A stretch of DNA of 5,431 bases from Burkholderiales bacterium (GTDB lineage Bacteria; Pseudomonadota; Gammaproteobacteria; Burkholderiales; Casimicrobiaceae). Shown here piece by piece: positions 1 to 5,431 of this stretch. The notes beneath the pieces were generated by a model, which was given only the letters and a program-made list of their open reading frames with translations, was not told the DNA's origin and searched no databases. The stretch spans positions 1 to 5,431 of the forward strand of contig JAICVH010000205.1 of NCBI GenBank assembly GCA_025935435.1, in the 5' to 3' direction. The position numbers and the translations under genes were made by a program. The stretch's first letter is position 1; every line of letters starts with the position of its first letter.

Positions 1-569
1 ATGACGCGGTGATCGACCGTGCTTACATCGGAGACGATCCGCTGCCGCGCGATCGCGACGCGTTCACGGCGCAAGTGAAGCGCGCTCGCGCAAGGTTGCC
101 GGCGGTTGCAGAAAGCGCGCTGCGGATGCTCGGCGCAATCGCCACCGAATACCAGGCGCTGTCGCGCACGCTCGCCGGCATGCCGGCCGTGCAACGGACG
201 CTTGCCGCCGAAATCCGCCAGCAGCGCGACGCGCTCGTGCATCCGGGGTTCTTCACCGAGACGCCCTGGGAGATGCTGCACCACATTCCGCGCTACCTGC
301 AGGCGCTGGGCCGGCGCATTGAGCGCCAGTCGCGCAATCCAGACCGCGATTCACGGCACGCCGTGCAGGTGGCGCAGTGGTGGGCGCGGTATGCCGACCG
401 CGTTGCTGCCGAACGGCGCGCGGGCGTCGTGTCGCCACGCTTGACGTCGTTTCGCTGGCTGCTCGAGGAGTTGCGCGTGTCGCTGTTCGCGCAGGAACTG
501 CGGACGCCGGTGCCCGTCTCGTTCAAGCGTGTGGAGAAGGCCTGGTTGGAGCTCACGCGCGACGGCTGA
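1..569 (+). CDS. hrpA: ATP-dependent RNA helicase HrpA, C-terminal end (partial at 5' side)
   Basis: This is the last ~188 codons of HrpA, a DEAH-box RNA helicase acting on cytoplasmic RNA and reported in E. coli to help process mRNA and rescue stalled ribosomes. The frame is open from the window's first bases (first full codon at 3), so the true start lies upstream; the GTG at 9 is internal. Only the DUF3418 region typical of the HrpA C-terminus is visible; the helicase motifs lie outside. Numbered from the codon at 9, recognisable family blocks are LVHPGFF (76-82), PRYLQALGRRIER (94-106), and a block beginning FRWLLEELRVSLFAQELRT (148-166) followed by PVPVSFKRVEKAW. The last two are strongly characteristic of HrpA ends. 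The gene stops at TGA 567-569 after a normal C-terminus, with no sign of truncation. No hairpin followed by a T-run was seen behind it. Identification rests on remembered family motifs. Confidence 0.92.
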   Translation, partial: DAVIDRAYIGDDPLPRDRDAFTAQVKRARARLPAVAESALRMLGAIATEYQALSRTLAGMPAVQRTLAAEIRQQRDALVHPGFFTETPWEMLHHIPRYLQALGRRIERQSRNPDRDSRHAVQVAQWWARYADRVAAERRAGVVSPRLTSFRWLLEELRVSLFAQELRTPVPVSFKRVEKAWLELTRDG

Positions 570-589
570 GCGCGGTGGCGCCAGTGGCA

Positions 590-595
590 TACAAT
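590..595 (+). promoter_or_regulatory. Possible -10 promoter box (TACAAT) for the DUF1631-EI24 genes
   Basis: TACAAT matches the sigma-70 -10 consensus at five of six positions and lies in the locally AT-richer gap after hrpA, about 107 bases before the DUF1631 start. No convincing -35 hexamer stands 16-18 bases upstream and no TG extension precedes it. An 8-base palindrome, TGGCGCCA (576-583), sits just upstream of the box. If used, the promoter would give a 5' leader of roughly 100 bases. The assignment is tentative. Confidence 0.3.
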
Positions 596-613
596 GCGGC
601 CCCATGCTAGAGT

Positions 614-627
614 CGTTTCGCTAAACG
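614..627 (+). other. Small hairpin in the putative 5' leader of the DUF1631 gene
   Basis: CGTTT and AAACG form a perfect 5-base-pair stem around the four-base loop CGCT. It lies just downstream of the TACAAT box, so it would be near the 5' end of the transcript. There is no T-run behind it, so it does not look like an intrinsic terminator for hrpA. A stem this short can arise by chance. Confidence 0.2.
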
Positions 628-647
628 TTAGAGGTTTCCAAAGCCCT

Positions 648-690
648 CGATGCCGCTTGGCCGCGCACACCGCTGACGCCGATGCCGCTT
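648..690. repeat. 11-base direct repeat (CGATGCCGCTT) upstream of the DUF1631 gene
   Basis: The 11-base word CGATGCCGCTT occurs exactly at 648-658 and again at 680-690, 32 bases apart (about three helical turns). Both copies lie in the gap between hrpA and the DUF1631 start at 702. Each contains an ATG (650, 682), but those frames close after 8 and 12 codons. The spacing would suit a protein binding one face of the DNA, but a small local duplication is equally possible. Confidence 0.35.
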
Positions 691-701
691 CCGCCTAGCC
701 T

Positions 702-2999
702 GTGCCGCCCTCGAACGTAACGACAAGCGCTGCACCGGCTCGCCGCCCCATTCCCCGGGAGCTGGCCAAAATTCTCGCCGATTGCCGGGACCTCACCGTC
801 CACCGGCTGCTGTTGTCGTTCACCGCGCTGCTCGATCGCGTGTGCGACATGCTGATGGATCGCGCGGGCAAGTCGGACGTTCGCGCGGAGCAGCAGCAGT
901 TTCTCGAAGCGCGGCAGGTGCTGATCGCCGATCGCGCTGCCGTGATGTCGGAGTTCGAGAAGCGGCTGCGCACGCACATCGAGGAACGCGTTTCGGGACG
1001 CGCCGACGAGAAGGCGGATTTCTCGAAGGTCGATGCGTCGAAGCTCGCGCTGATCGATCTCAACACCGTCGACGAATCGGTGCTGGTCGGCAACATCGTC
1101 CGCGTCGTCGAGAACATGTGCCACGACGAGCTCGTCACGCTGAACCGTGGCGTCGGACATCTGCTCGGCAAGCCGCATCTCGAATCGTCGGCGAACCCGC
1201 TCGGTCCCGGCACGATCTTCGGCGCCTTCGCGGAAGCGCTCGGCACGCTGCACACCGAAAACCGGACGCGCTTCCAGATCCTGAAGGAGCTGAACCAGGC
1301 GCCGCTCGGTGAAGTCGCGGCGATCTATGCGGACGTCAACCGTCATCTCGCCAACCTGCGCATCGTGCCACCGGGATCGGTGCGTTCGGCGGCCGCACGC
1401 GGCAAGTCTGCGGCGCCGCGCAAGCGCCTCGCCGACGACAAGCCGGAGGTGTCCCAGCCTGCGCCCGAAATGGACGTGATGGCGATGTTCCGGCGCATGG
1501 CGTCGCATGGCGGTTTTCCGTTGACCGGACATCCGGCACCGCCGACGCGCGTGTCTCCGCCGTTGCCACCGACACCCTCCGGCTACGTCCCCGGCGCGCC
1601 GATCGTCGCAACGCCTGGACTTCGCGAGGGACTCACTCGGCTGCAGCAGGGACAGACGCATTTCGACGTCGAAGGCATGCAGGTGACGTTCTCCGGCATT
1701 CCGGAAGGCCTGCACAACGTCCTGCGCGACCTGCAGGAATCTCCGCTCGGTCAGCGCGCGAACCAGCTCGAGGCGATGACGATCGAGATGGTCGCGATGT
1801 TGTTCGATTTCATCTTCGAGACGCGCGATCTGCCGGACGGCATCAAGGCGCTGCTCGCGCGGTTGCAGATTCCGGTGCTCAAGGTCGCGATGCTCGACGG
1901 CGCGTTCTTCGCGAAGAAAACGCATCCGTCGCGGCTTCTCGTCAATGCGCTCGCCGCTGCGGGCCTCGGCTGGTCGCCGGCGATGGGCCAGGACGATCCG
2001 CTGTACCAGACGATCGACCGGATCGTGCACCGGATCATCGATGGATTCGGCGACAACCTCGGCATCTTCGACGAGCTTCGCGCGGAGCTCGAAGCGTTCC
2101 TCGCCGCCGAGGAACAGGTGGCCGAAGCGAACTTCGCAACCACCGCCGAGGAGATCAACGAGGGCGACCGCAAGGATCTCGCAGGTCTCGTCGCGAAATC
2201 GGAAATCGAGCGCCGCGTCGAAAGCTATCCGATCCCGCGGTTCCTGGCCGAATTCCTGCGCCGCAAATGGCAGCACACGCTCGAAGGCATTTATCTGCGC
2301 GAGGGCGAGGACAGCGATGCATGGGGCTCCAGTGTCGCCACGCTCGAGGACCTCGTGTGGAGCGTCCAGCCGAAGAAGACGCCCGAGGATCGCAAGCACC
2401 TGGTCGCGCTGCTGCCGTCGTTGCTGAAGCGGATCGCCGCCGGCGCGCCGGCGGCGCAGTGGGCGCCTGGCGAGCGCGAGTCGTTCATGTCGAACCTCGT
2501 CGAAGCGCACGCGGCGGCGGTCAAGCCGTCGCTTGCCGCCGTGCCATCACCGACGGCCGCCGTCGCTGAAGCGGCCAAGGCCGAGGCCGAAGTCGCGAAG
2601 GCGGCCGGCGATTCCGACAAGGCCGCGCGCGCCGAAGCGCTTGCAGCGGCGATGGCGCCCGCAGAGCCCGCGCTGCCCGATGCCGCCGCCGCGGTGCTCG
2701 ACGACGAATACCTCGAGATCGCCCGCAGCATGGATCGCGGCATGTGGGTCGAGTTTGAGGATGAAGACGGGCAGCTGTCGTTCGCCAAACTCGCGTGGGT
2801 GAGCCCGTTGCGCGGCAATTACCTGTTCACGAATCGGCAGGGCCAGCGCGCACTGTCGCTGACCGCAGAGGTCCTCGCCGAGCAGTTCCGCGCCAACCGC
2901 GCGCGCCTCGTCGAAGCCGAGCCGCTGATCGATCGCGCCTTCACGCGCGTCATCGGCGAGTTGTCGGATCGCTTCGAACTCGAGACGGCGTCCGTCTGA
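702..2999 (+). CDS. DUF1631 family protein, complete (765 aa)
   Basis: This is a soluble protein of unknown function belonging to DUF1631, a proteobacterial family sometimes mislabelled thymidine phosphorylase. The helical N-terminal half (about 18-225) starts with IPRELAKILADCRDL. A Pro-rich linker follows (278-299). The conserved core is at 365-425, with the blocks ALLARLQIPVLKVAMLDGAF and THPSRLLVNAL. An Ala-rich, charged, low-complexity linker (602-666) leads to a C-terminal module at 678-750 containing GMWVEFEDEDGQ and KLAWVSPLRGNYLFTNRQG. This module looks like the small beta-barrel of PilZ-type domains, but the usual c-di-GMP motifs (RxxxR and [D/N]xSxxG) are not visible. No signal peptide or membrane segment is apparent. 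The start is GTG: an in-frame TAG at 696-698 rules out any upstream start, and the next ATG would remove conserved N-terminal helix. No clear Shine-Dalgarno sequence precedes it. The EI24 gene follows after 8 bases, suggesting one operon. The family call is fairly firm; the function is unknown. Confidence 0.88.
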   Translation: MPPSNVTTSAAPARRPIPRELAKILADCRDLTVHRLLLSFTALLDRVCDMLMDRAGKSDVRAEQQQFLEARQVLIADRAAVMSEFEKRLRTHIEERVSGRADEKADFSKVDASKLALIDLNTVDESVLVGNIVRVVENMCHDELVTLNRGVGHLLGKPHLESSANPLGPGTIFGAFAEALGTLHTENRTRFQILKELNQAPLGEVAAIYADVNRHLANLRIVPPGSVRSAAARGKSAAPRKRLADDKPEVSQPAPEMDVMAMFRRMASHGGFPLTGHPAPPTRVSPPLPPTPSGYVPGAPIVATPGLREGLTRLQQGQTHFDVEGMQVTFSGIPEGLHNVLRDLQESPLGQRANQLEAMTIEMVAMLFDFIFETRDLPDGIKALLARLQIPVLKVAMLDGAFFAKKTHPSRLLVNALAAAGLGWSPAMGQDDPLYQTIDRIVHRIIDGFGDNLGIFDELRAELEAFLAAEEQVAEANFATTAEEINEGDRKDLAGLVAKSEIERRVESYPIPRFLAEFLRRKWQHTLEGIYLREGEDSDAWGSSVATLEDLVWSVQPKKTPEDRKHLVALLPSLLKRIAAGAPAAQWAPGERESFMSNLVEAHAAAVKPSLAAVPSPTAAVAEAAKAEAEVAKAAGDSDKAARAEALAAAMAPAEPALPDAAAAVLDDEYLEIARSMDRGMWVEFEDEDGQLSFAKLAWVSPLRGNYLFTNRQGQRALSLTAEVLAEQFRANRARLVEAEPLIDRAFTRVIGELSDRFELETASV

Positions 3000-3007
3000 A
3001 GCGTCGC

Positions 3008-3781
3008 GTGACGGCCATTACGGGCGCGTTGCGGCGCGCCGTGCCGATCCTGTTCACGGCACGCATCGTCGGACTGGCGACGTTGCCGCTCCTGATCAGC
3101 GCCATCGTGTGGGTCGCAATCGGGGTCATGGCGTGGGAGCCGCTGATCAACGGGCTGTCGCGCTGGTTCGGCGCCGAAGGCGCTCAGGCGTCGTGGCAGC
3201 GGATCGTCGCCGAGGTGGTCGCGGTGCTCGTGTTCTTCGCACTGGCCGTTGCGACCGCGATCGCGGCGATCGCCGTGCTGACGATGCCGGTCATCGTTCG
3301 CACCGTTGCGGCGCGCCATTTCCCTGGACTCGCCGCGCGGCGCGGCGGCACGTTCATCGGCAGCATGCGCAACGCGGCGATCGCACTCGGGGTATTCGTG
3401 CCACTGTGGCTGCTCGCGTTGCCGCTGCTCGCGCTGCCACCGCTCTACGTCGCGGTTTCGCTGCTGTTGAACGCGTGGCTGTCGCAGCGGATGTTTCGTT
3501 ACGATGCGCTCGCCGAGCATGCGAGTGCCGACGAGATTCGCGCGGTACTGCGCGAGAATCGCATGCGGTTGCTGGGGCTCGGCCTCGCCTTGTCACCGCT
3601 GTCGCTGGTGCCGATCGTCAACCTGCTCGTGCTGCCCATCTATGCCGGTATCGCGTTCACCGAGCTTTGCCTGTCGGAGCTCGCGCAGCTGCGGGCGCGC
3701 ACGTTCACGTCCAGCGCAACCCCGGTTGCCGATCACCGCGTCGCTCGTACGCATTCGGCAACGAGCTCGGGGCCGCGGTAG
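3008..3781 (+). CDS. EI24 / CysZ-like domain integral membrane protein (257 aa)
   Basis: This is an inner-membrane protein of the EI24 family, which includes the sulfate permease CysZ; the substrate, if any, of this branch is not known. Hydrophobic segments lie at about 20-42, 66-96, 121-158 and 186-222, some long enough to cross twice. Between them are blocks I recall from Burkholderiales homologues: TMPVIVRTVAARHFPGL (92-108), RRGGTFIGSM (111-120), MFRYDALAEHASADEIRAVL (162-181) and LSELAQLRART (222-232). The start is taken as GTG 3008, which gives MTAITGALRRAVPILF, a typical short cytoplasmic lead into the first membrane segment; a weak GAAG (2998-3001) lies 6 bases upstream. It begins 8 bases after the DUF1631 stop, so the two are probably co-transcribed and perhaps functionally linked. 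The polar tail after about residue 233 exceeds what I expect of the family, and its last 16 residues are encoded opposite the end of pyrD. No cysteine-biosynthesis gene is nearby, so the name cysZ is not justified. Confidence 0.85.
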   Translation: MTAITGALRRAVPILFTARIVGLATLPLLISAIVWVAIGVMAWEPLINGLSRWFGAEGAQASWQRIVAEVVAVLVFFALAVATAIAAIAVLTMPVIVRTVAARHFPGLAARRGGTFIGSMRNAAIALGVFVPLWLLALPLLALPPLYVAVSLLLNAWLSQRMFRYDALAEHASADEIRAVLRENRMRLLGLGLALSPLSLVPIVNLLVLPIYAGIAFTELCLSELAQLRARTFTSSATPVADHRVARTHSATSSGPR

Positions 3782-4746
3782 ATCAATCCCGTATAGAGCT
3801 GGACCAGCGTCGCGCCGGCGTCGATCTTCGCGCGTGCACCGTCACCGTCCAGGATGCCGCCGACGCCGATGATCGGCAGTGCGCCGTCGAGCGCGTGCGC
3901 GAGCACCTTGATGAGCGCCGTGGCGCGCGTTGCAAGCGGCGCGCCGGACAAGCCTCCGGCCTCGTCGGCGTGTGCCAGTCCCTCCACACCCGTGCGGGCA
4001 AGCGTCGTGTTCGTCGCGATCACGGCATCGATCCGGTGTCGAACGAGCTGCCGGGCGATCGTCCGGACAGCGTCATCGGCGAGATCGGGCGCGATCTTCA
4101 CCGCGAGCGGCACGCGGCGCCCGTATCGTTGCGCGAGTGCGTCGCGTTCGCCGGTGATGCGCGCGAGCAATGCCGCAAGCGCCGTCTCCGCCTGCAGGTC
4201 GCGCAAGCCCTGCGTGTTCGGAGACGATACGTTGATCGTGACGTAACTCGCATGCGCGTGCACGGCACGCAGGCCGAACACGTAATCGTCGGCGGCACGC
4301 TCGTTCGGCGTATCGAAGTTCTTGCCGAGGTTGATACCGAGCACGCCGCGAAACCCGGAACGCTCGACGTTGGCAACGAAGCGCTCGACGCCGTCATTGT
4401 TGAATCCGAGGCGATTGATCAAGGCGTGCGCCGGCGGCAGTCGGAACATTCGCGGCCTCGGATTGCCCGGCTGTGCGCGGGGCGTCACCGTACCGGCCTC
4501 GAGGAAGCCGAACCCGAGCGCCGCGAGGCCCGCAAGATGCTGCGCGTTCTTGTCGAGACCGGCAGCGAGCCCGACGCGATTGGGAAAGCGGATCCCCATC
4601 GCCTCGACGGGCGCTTCGTCAACACGCGGCAGCGCCAGTCGGGCGATGCCGAAGTTGGTCGCCGCATCCAGACTCCGCAGTGCGATGTCGTGCGCAAGCT
4701 CCGGATCCGCCGCAAACAGCAACGGGCGAAACAGCGAATAAAGCAT
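3733..4746 (-). CDS. pyrD: Quinone-dependent dihydroorotate dehydrogenase (class 2), complete
   Basis: PyrD oxidises dihydroorotate to orotate, the fourth step of de novo pyrimidine synthesis. It uses FMN and passes electrons to ubiquinone at the inner face of the cytoplasmic membrane. The 337 residues match the E. coli class 2 enzyme (336) almost position for position. The N-terminal MLYSLFRPLLFAADPELAH is the amphipathic membrane/quinone-binding helix that marks class 2. GLAAGLDKN carries Lys66, and NRLGFNN lies at 111-117. VTINVSSPNTQGLRDL contains Asn172, the catalytic base Ser175 and Asn177. Lys217 is in AVKIAP and Asn246 in ATNTT. The C-terminal glycine-rich GVGGI (294-298) and LVQLYTGLIYRGP (314-326) complete the phosphate/FMN site. 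All key residues are present, so the enzyme should be active. The ATG at 4746 fits the usual family start; no strong Shine-Dalgarno precedes it. It diverges from mltB with 35 bases between starts and converges on the EI24 gene with a 49-base overlap. Confidence 0.97.
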   Translation of the reverse strand: MLYSLFRPLLFAADPELAHDIALRSLDAATNFGIARLALPRVDEAPVEAMGIRFPNRVGLAAGLDKNAQHLAGLAALGFGFLEAGTVTPRAQPGNPRPRMFRLPPAHALINRLGFNNDGVERFVANVERSGFRGVLGINLGKNFDTPNERAADDYVFGLRAVHAHASYVTINVSSPNTQGLRDLQAETALAALLARITGERDALAQRYGRRVPLAVKIAPDLADDAVRTIARQLVRHRIDAVIATNTTLARTGVEGLAHADEAGGLSGAPLATRATALIKVLAHALDGALPIIGVGGILDGDGARAKIDAGATLVQLYTGLIYRGPELVAECVRATR

Positions 4747-4748
4747 GC

Positions 4749-4764
4749 GCGATGTTACTATCGC
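4749..4764. repeat. Short inverted repeat in the pyrD/mltB divergent region
   Basis: GCGAT (4749-4753) and ATCGC (4760-4764) form a perfect dyad with a six-base centre, GTTACT. The dyad overlaps the extended -10-like element read toward mltB and lies 3 bases upstream of the pyrD start codon. It could be an operator affecting both genes, but five-base arms are short enough to be chance. Confidence 0.25.
4753..4761 (+). promoter_or_regulatory. Possible extended -10 promoter (TGTTACTAT) for mltB
   Basis: TGT followed by TACTAT fits the extended -10 form TGnTAtaaT; the hexamer matches four of six consensus positions. It lies 20 bases before the ATG at 4782, giving a predicted transcript start near 4768 and a very short leader. 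No good -35 is present, as is common for extended -10 promoters. If used, it argues against translation from the in-frame ATG at 4752, which would lie within the promoter. Confidence 0.4.
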
Positions 4765-4781
4765 TCCACTCGCTACGACTC

Positions 4782-5431
4782 ATGATTTCGCATCGGCGGA
4801 CCTTCGTTGCCTTCGCGATGGCGATCGCCGTCGCGGCCAGTTCTCCACTCGATGCAGCAGCACGCAAAGACGCGGTGCCTTCGACCTCCGGATACGCACA
4901 ACGCGACGACGTCCGGGAATTCATCGACGATCTCGCACGCGATCACGGCTTTGCGCGCGCGACATTGCGCAACTGGTTCAGCGACGTGCGCTACCAGCCG
5001 AAGATCGTCGCTGCGATGCAGCGGCCGCTGGTCGAGCCGCCGAAATGGTACGAATACGCGCCACAATTCCTGTCGCCCGCGCGCATCGACGAAGGTGTCG
5101 CGTTCTATCGCGCCCACGAGGCGGCGCTGCACCGCGCGGAAACCGCGTTCGGCGTGCCCGCCGAGATCATCGTCGCCATCATCGGCGTCGAGACGTTCTA
5201 CGGCCGCAACATGGGCGGTTATCGGATCATCGACGCGCTTTCGACGCTCGCGTTCGACTACCCGCGGCGCGCGACGTTCTTTCGCGGTGAACTGCGCGAA
5301 TTCCTGCTGCTCGCCCGCAGCGAAGGTTTTTCACCGCTCGCGCCGAAGGGTTCGTTCGCCGGTGCGCTCGGCGTTCCGCAGTTCATGCCGGGCAGCGTGC
5401 GCCGCTACGCGATCGATTTCGACGGCGACGG
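4782..5431 (+). CDS. mltB: Lytic murein transglycosylase B, N-terminal part (cut by window edge)
   Basis: This enzyme cleaves the MurNAc-GlcNAc bond of peptidoglycan in the periplasm, leaving a 1,6-anhydro product, during wall turnover. The frame stays open to the window's end (216 codons visible). The N-terminus MISHRRTFVAFAMAIAVAAS is a signal peptide: basic start, hydrophobic core, and a likely cleavage near DAAA (24-27). No cysteine lipobox is present, unlike the E. coli MltB lipoprotein, so a soluble periplasmic enzyme is inferred. The SLT_2-type catalytic domain includes PPKWYEYAPQFLSPARIDEG, then AIIGVETFYGRNMGGYRIID with catalytic Glu137 (E. coli Slt35 Glu162), FDYPRRATFFRGELREFLL, and KGSFAGALGVPQFMPGS. 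The window ends at YAIDFDGD, where the family's EF-hand-like calcium site begins. An in-frame ATG at 4752 would add ten residues; 4782 is preferred because it gives the cleaner signal peptide and follows the putative promoter. The gene name refers to the family. Confidence 0.93.
   Translation, partial: MISHRRTFVAFAMAIAVAASSPLDAAARKDAVPSTSGYAQRDDVREFIDDLARDHGFARATLRNWFSDVRYQPKIVAAMQRPLVEPPKWYEYAPQFLSPARIDEGVAFYRAHEAALHRAETAFGVPAEIIVAIIGVETFYGRNMGGYRIIDALSTLAFDYPRRATFFRGELREFLLLARSEGFSPLAPKGSFAGALGVPQFMPGSVRRYAIDFDGD

Noticed and set aside
9..11. GTG at 9 as the start of a small independent gene
   Set aside because: The same frame is open to the window's edge and the protein is clearly the middle-to-end of the HrpA DUF3418 region, so this codon is an internal valine.
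571..630. A rho-independent terminator after hrpA
   Set aside because: TGGCGCCA is a palindrome with no loop, the CGTTT-AAACG stem is only 5 base pairs, and neither is followed by a run of T.
621..2510. A 629-codon open frame on the minus strand, antisense to the DUF1631 gene
   Set aside because: Its codons are in exact register with the DUF1631 codons, so antisense stops could arise only where the sense gene uses TTA, CTA or TCA, which GC-rich genomes avoid. The product is extremely rich in Arg and His with no recognisable domain, while the sense strand encodes a known family.
2795..3007. An earlier start for the EI24 protein inside the end of the DUF1631 gene
   Set aside because: The frame is open back to 2795, but this added stretch is out-of-frame DUF1631 coding sequence, Arg-rich and not membrane-like. 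GTG 3008 gives the expected family length and N-terminus.
3008..3781. Naming the EI24-family gene cysZ
   Set aside because: CysZ belongs to the same broad family, but no sulfate or cysteine pathway genes are nearby and this branch has no established sulfate transport role that I know of.
3109..4785. A 558-codon plus-strand open frame across the EI24 gene and antisense to pyrD
   Set aside because: It is in codon register with pyrD on the opposite strand, so it is open for the same codon-usage reason. It has an Arg-rich, domain-free product and lies over two well-supported genes.
4745..5290. A 181-codon plus-strand open frame at the start of the mltB region
   Set aside because: It is an out-of-frame shadow of mltB with an Arg-rich product; the overlapping frame carries the signal peptide and the full catalytic motif series.
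1..5431. A mobile element, defence island, CRISPR array, tRNA or rRNA gene
   Set aside because: No transposase, integrase, nuclease or defence domain, repeat-spacer pattern, or recognisable RNA gene was seen. The window is almost fully occupied by chromosomal genes of housekeeping or conserved families with uniform GC-rich codon use.

Overview
The window is a GC-rich (roughly two-thirds G+C), densely coded stretch of proteobacterial chromosome. The gene families fit a betaproteobacterium best: a Burkholderiales-type EI24 protein, a DUF1631 protein, an HrpA helicase with a DUF3418 tail, a class 2 (quinone-linked) PyrD and an MltB transglycosylase. A gammaproteobacterium of the Xanthomonadales type cannot be excluded from sequence alone. 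No RNA gene, insertion sequence, phage gene, CRISPR array or toxin-antitoxin pair was seen.

Layout from left to right. (1) Positions 1-569, plus strand: the C-terminal end of the RNA helicase HrpA, cut by the window's left edge. (2) Positions 570-701: a 132-base gap with a TACAAT -10-like box, a small hairpin and an 11-base direct repeat. (3) Positions 702-2999, plus strand: a complete 765-residue DUF1631 protein starting with GTG. (4) Positions 3008-3781, plus strand: a 257-residue EI24/CysZ-like membrane protein, also starting with GTG, only 8 bases behind the previous stop and probably co-transcribed with it. (5) Positions 3733-4746, minus strand: a complete pyrD gene for quinone-dependent dihydroorotate dehydrogenase. 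It converges on the EI24 gene, and the two 3' ends overlap by 49 bases. (6) Positions 4747-4781: a 35-base divergent region with an extended -10-like element and a short dyad. (7) Positions 4782-5431, plus strand: the N-terminal 216 residues of an MltB-type lytic transglycosylase with a signal peptide, cut by the right edge.

The genes are mostly housekeeping: RNA metabolism (HrpA), pyrimidine synthesis (PyrD) and cell-wall turnover (MltB). Two poorly characterised proteins (DUF1631 and EI24) form a likely two-gene operon. There is no clear sign of a new defence or mobile system. The points most worth a second look are the uncharacterised DUF1631-EI24 pair, the convergent overlap where the EI24 reading frame runs into pyrD, and the compact divergent pyrD/mltB control region. 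The very long antisense open frames over the DUF1631 and pyrD genes are explained by codon usage rather than by real genes.
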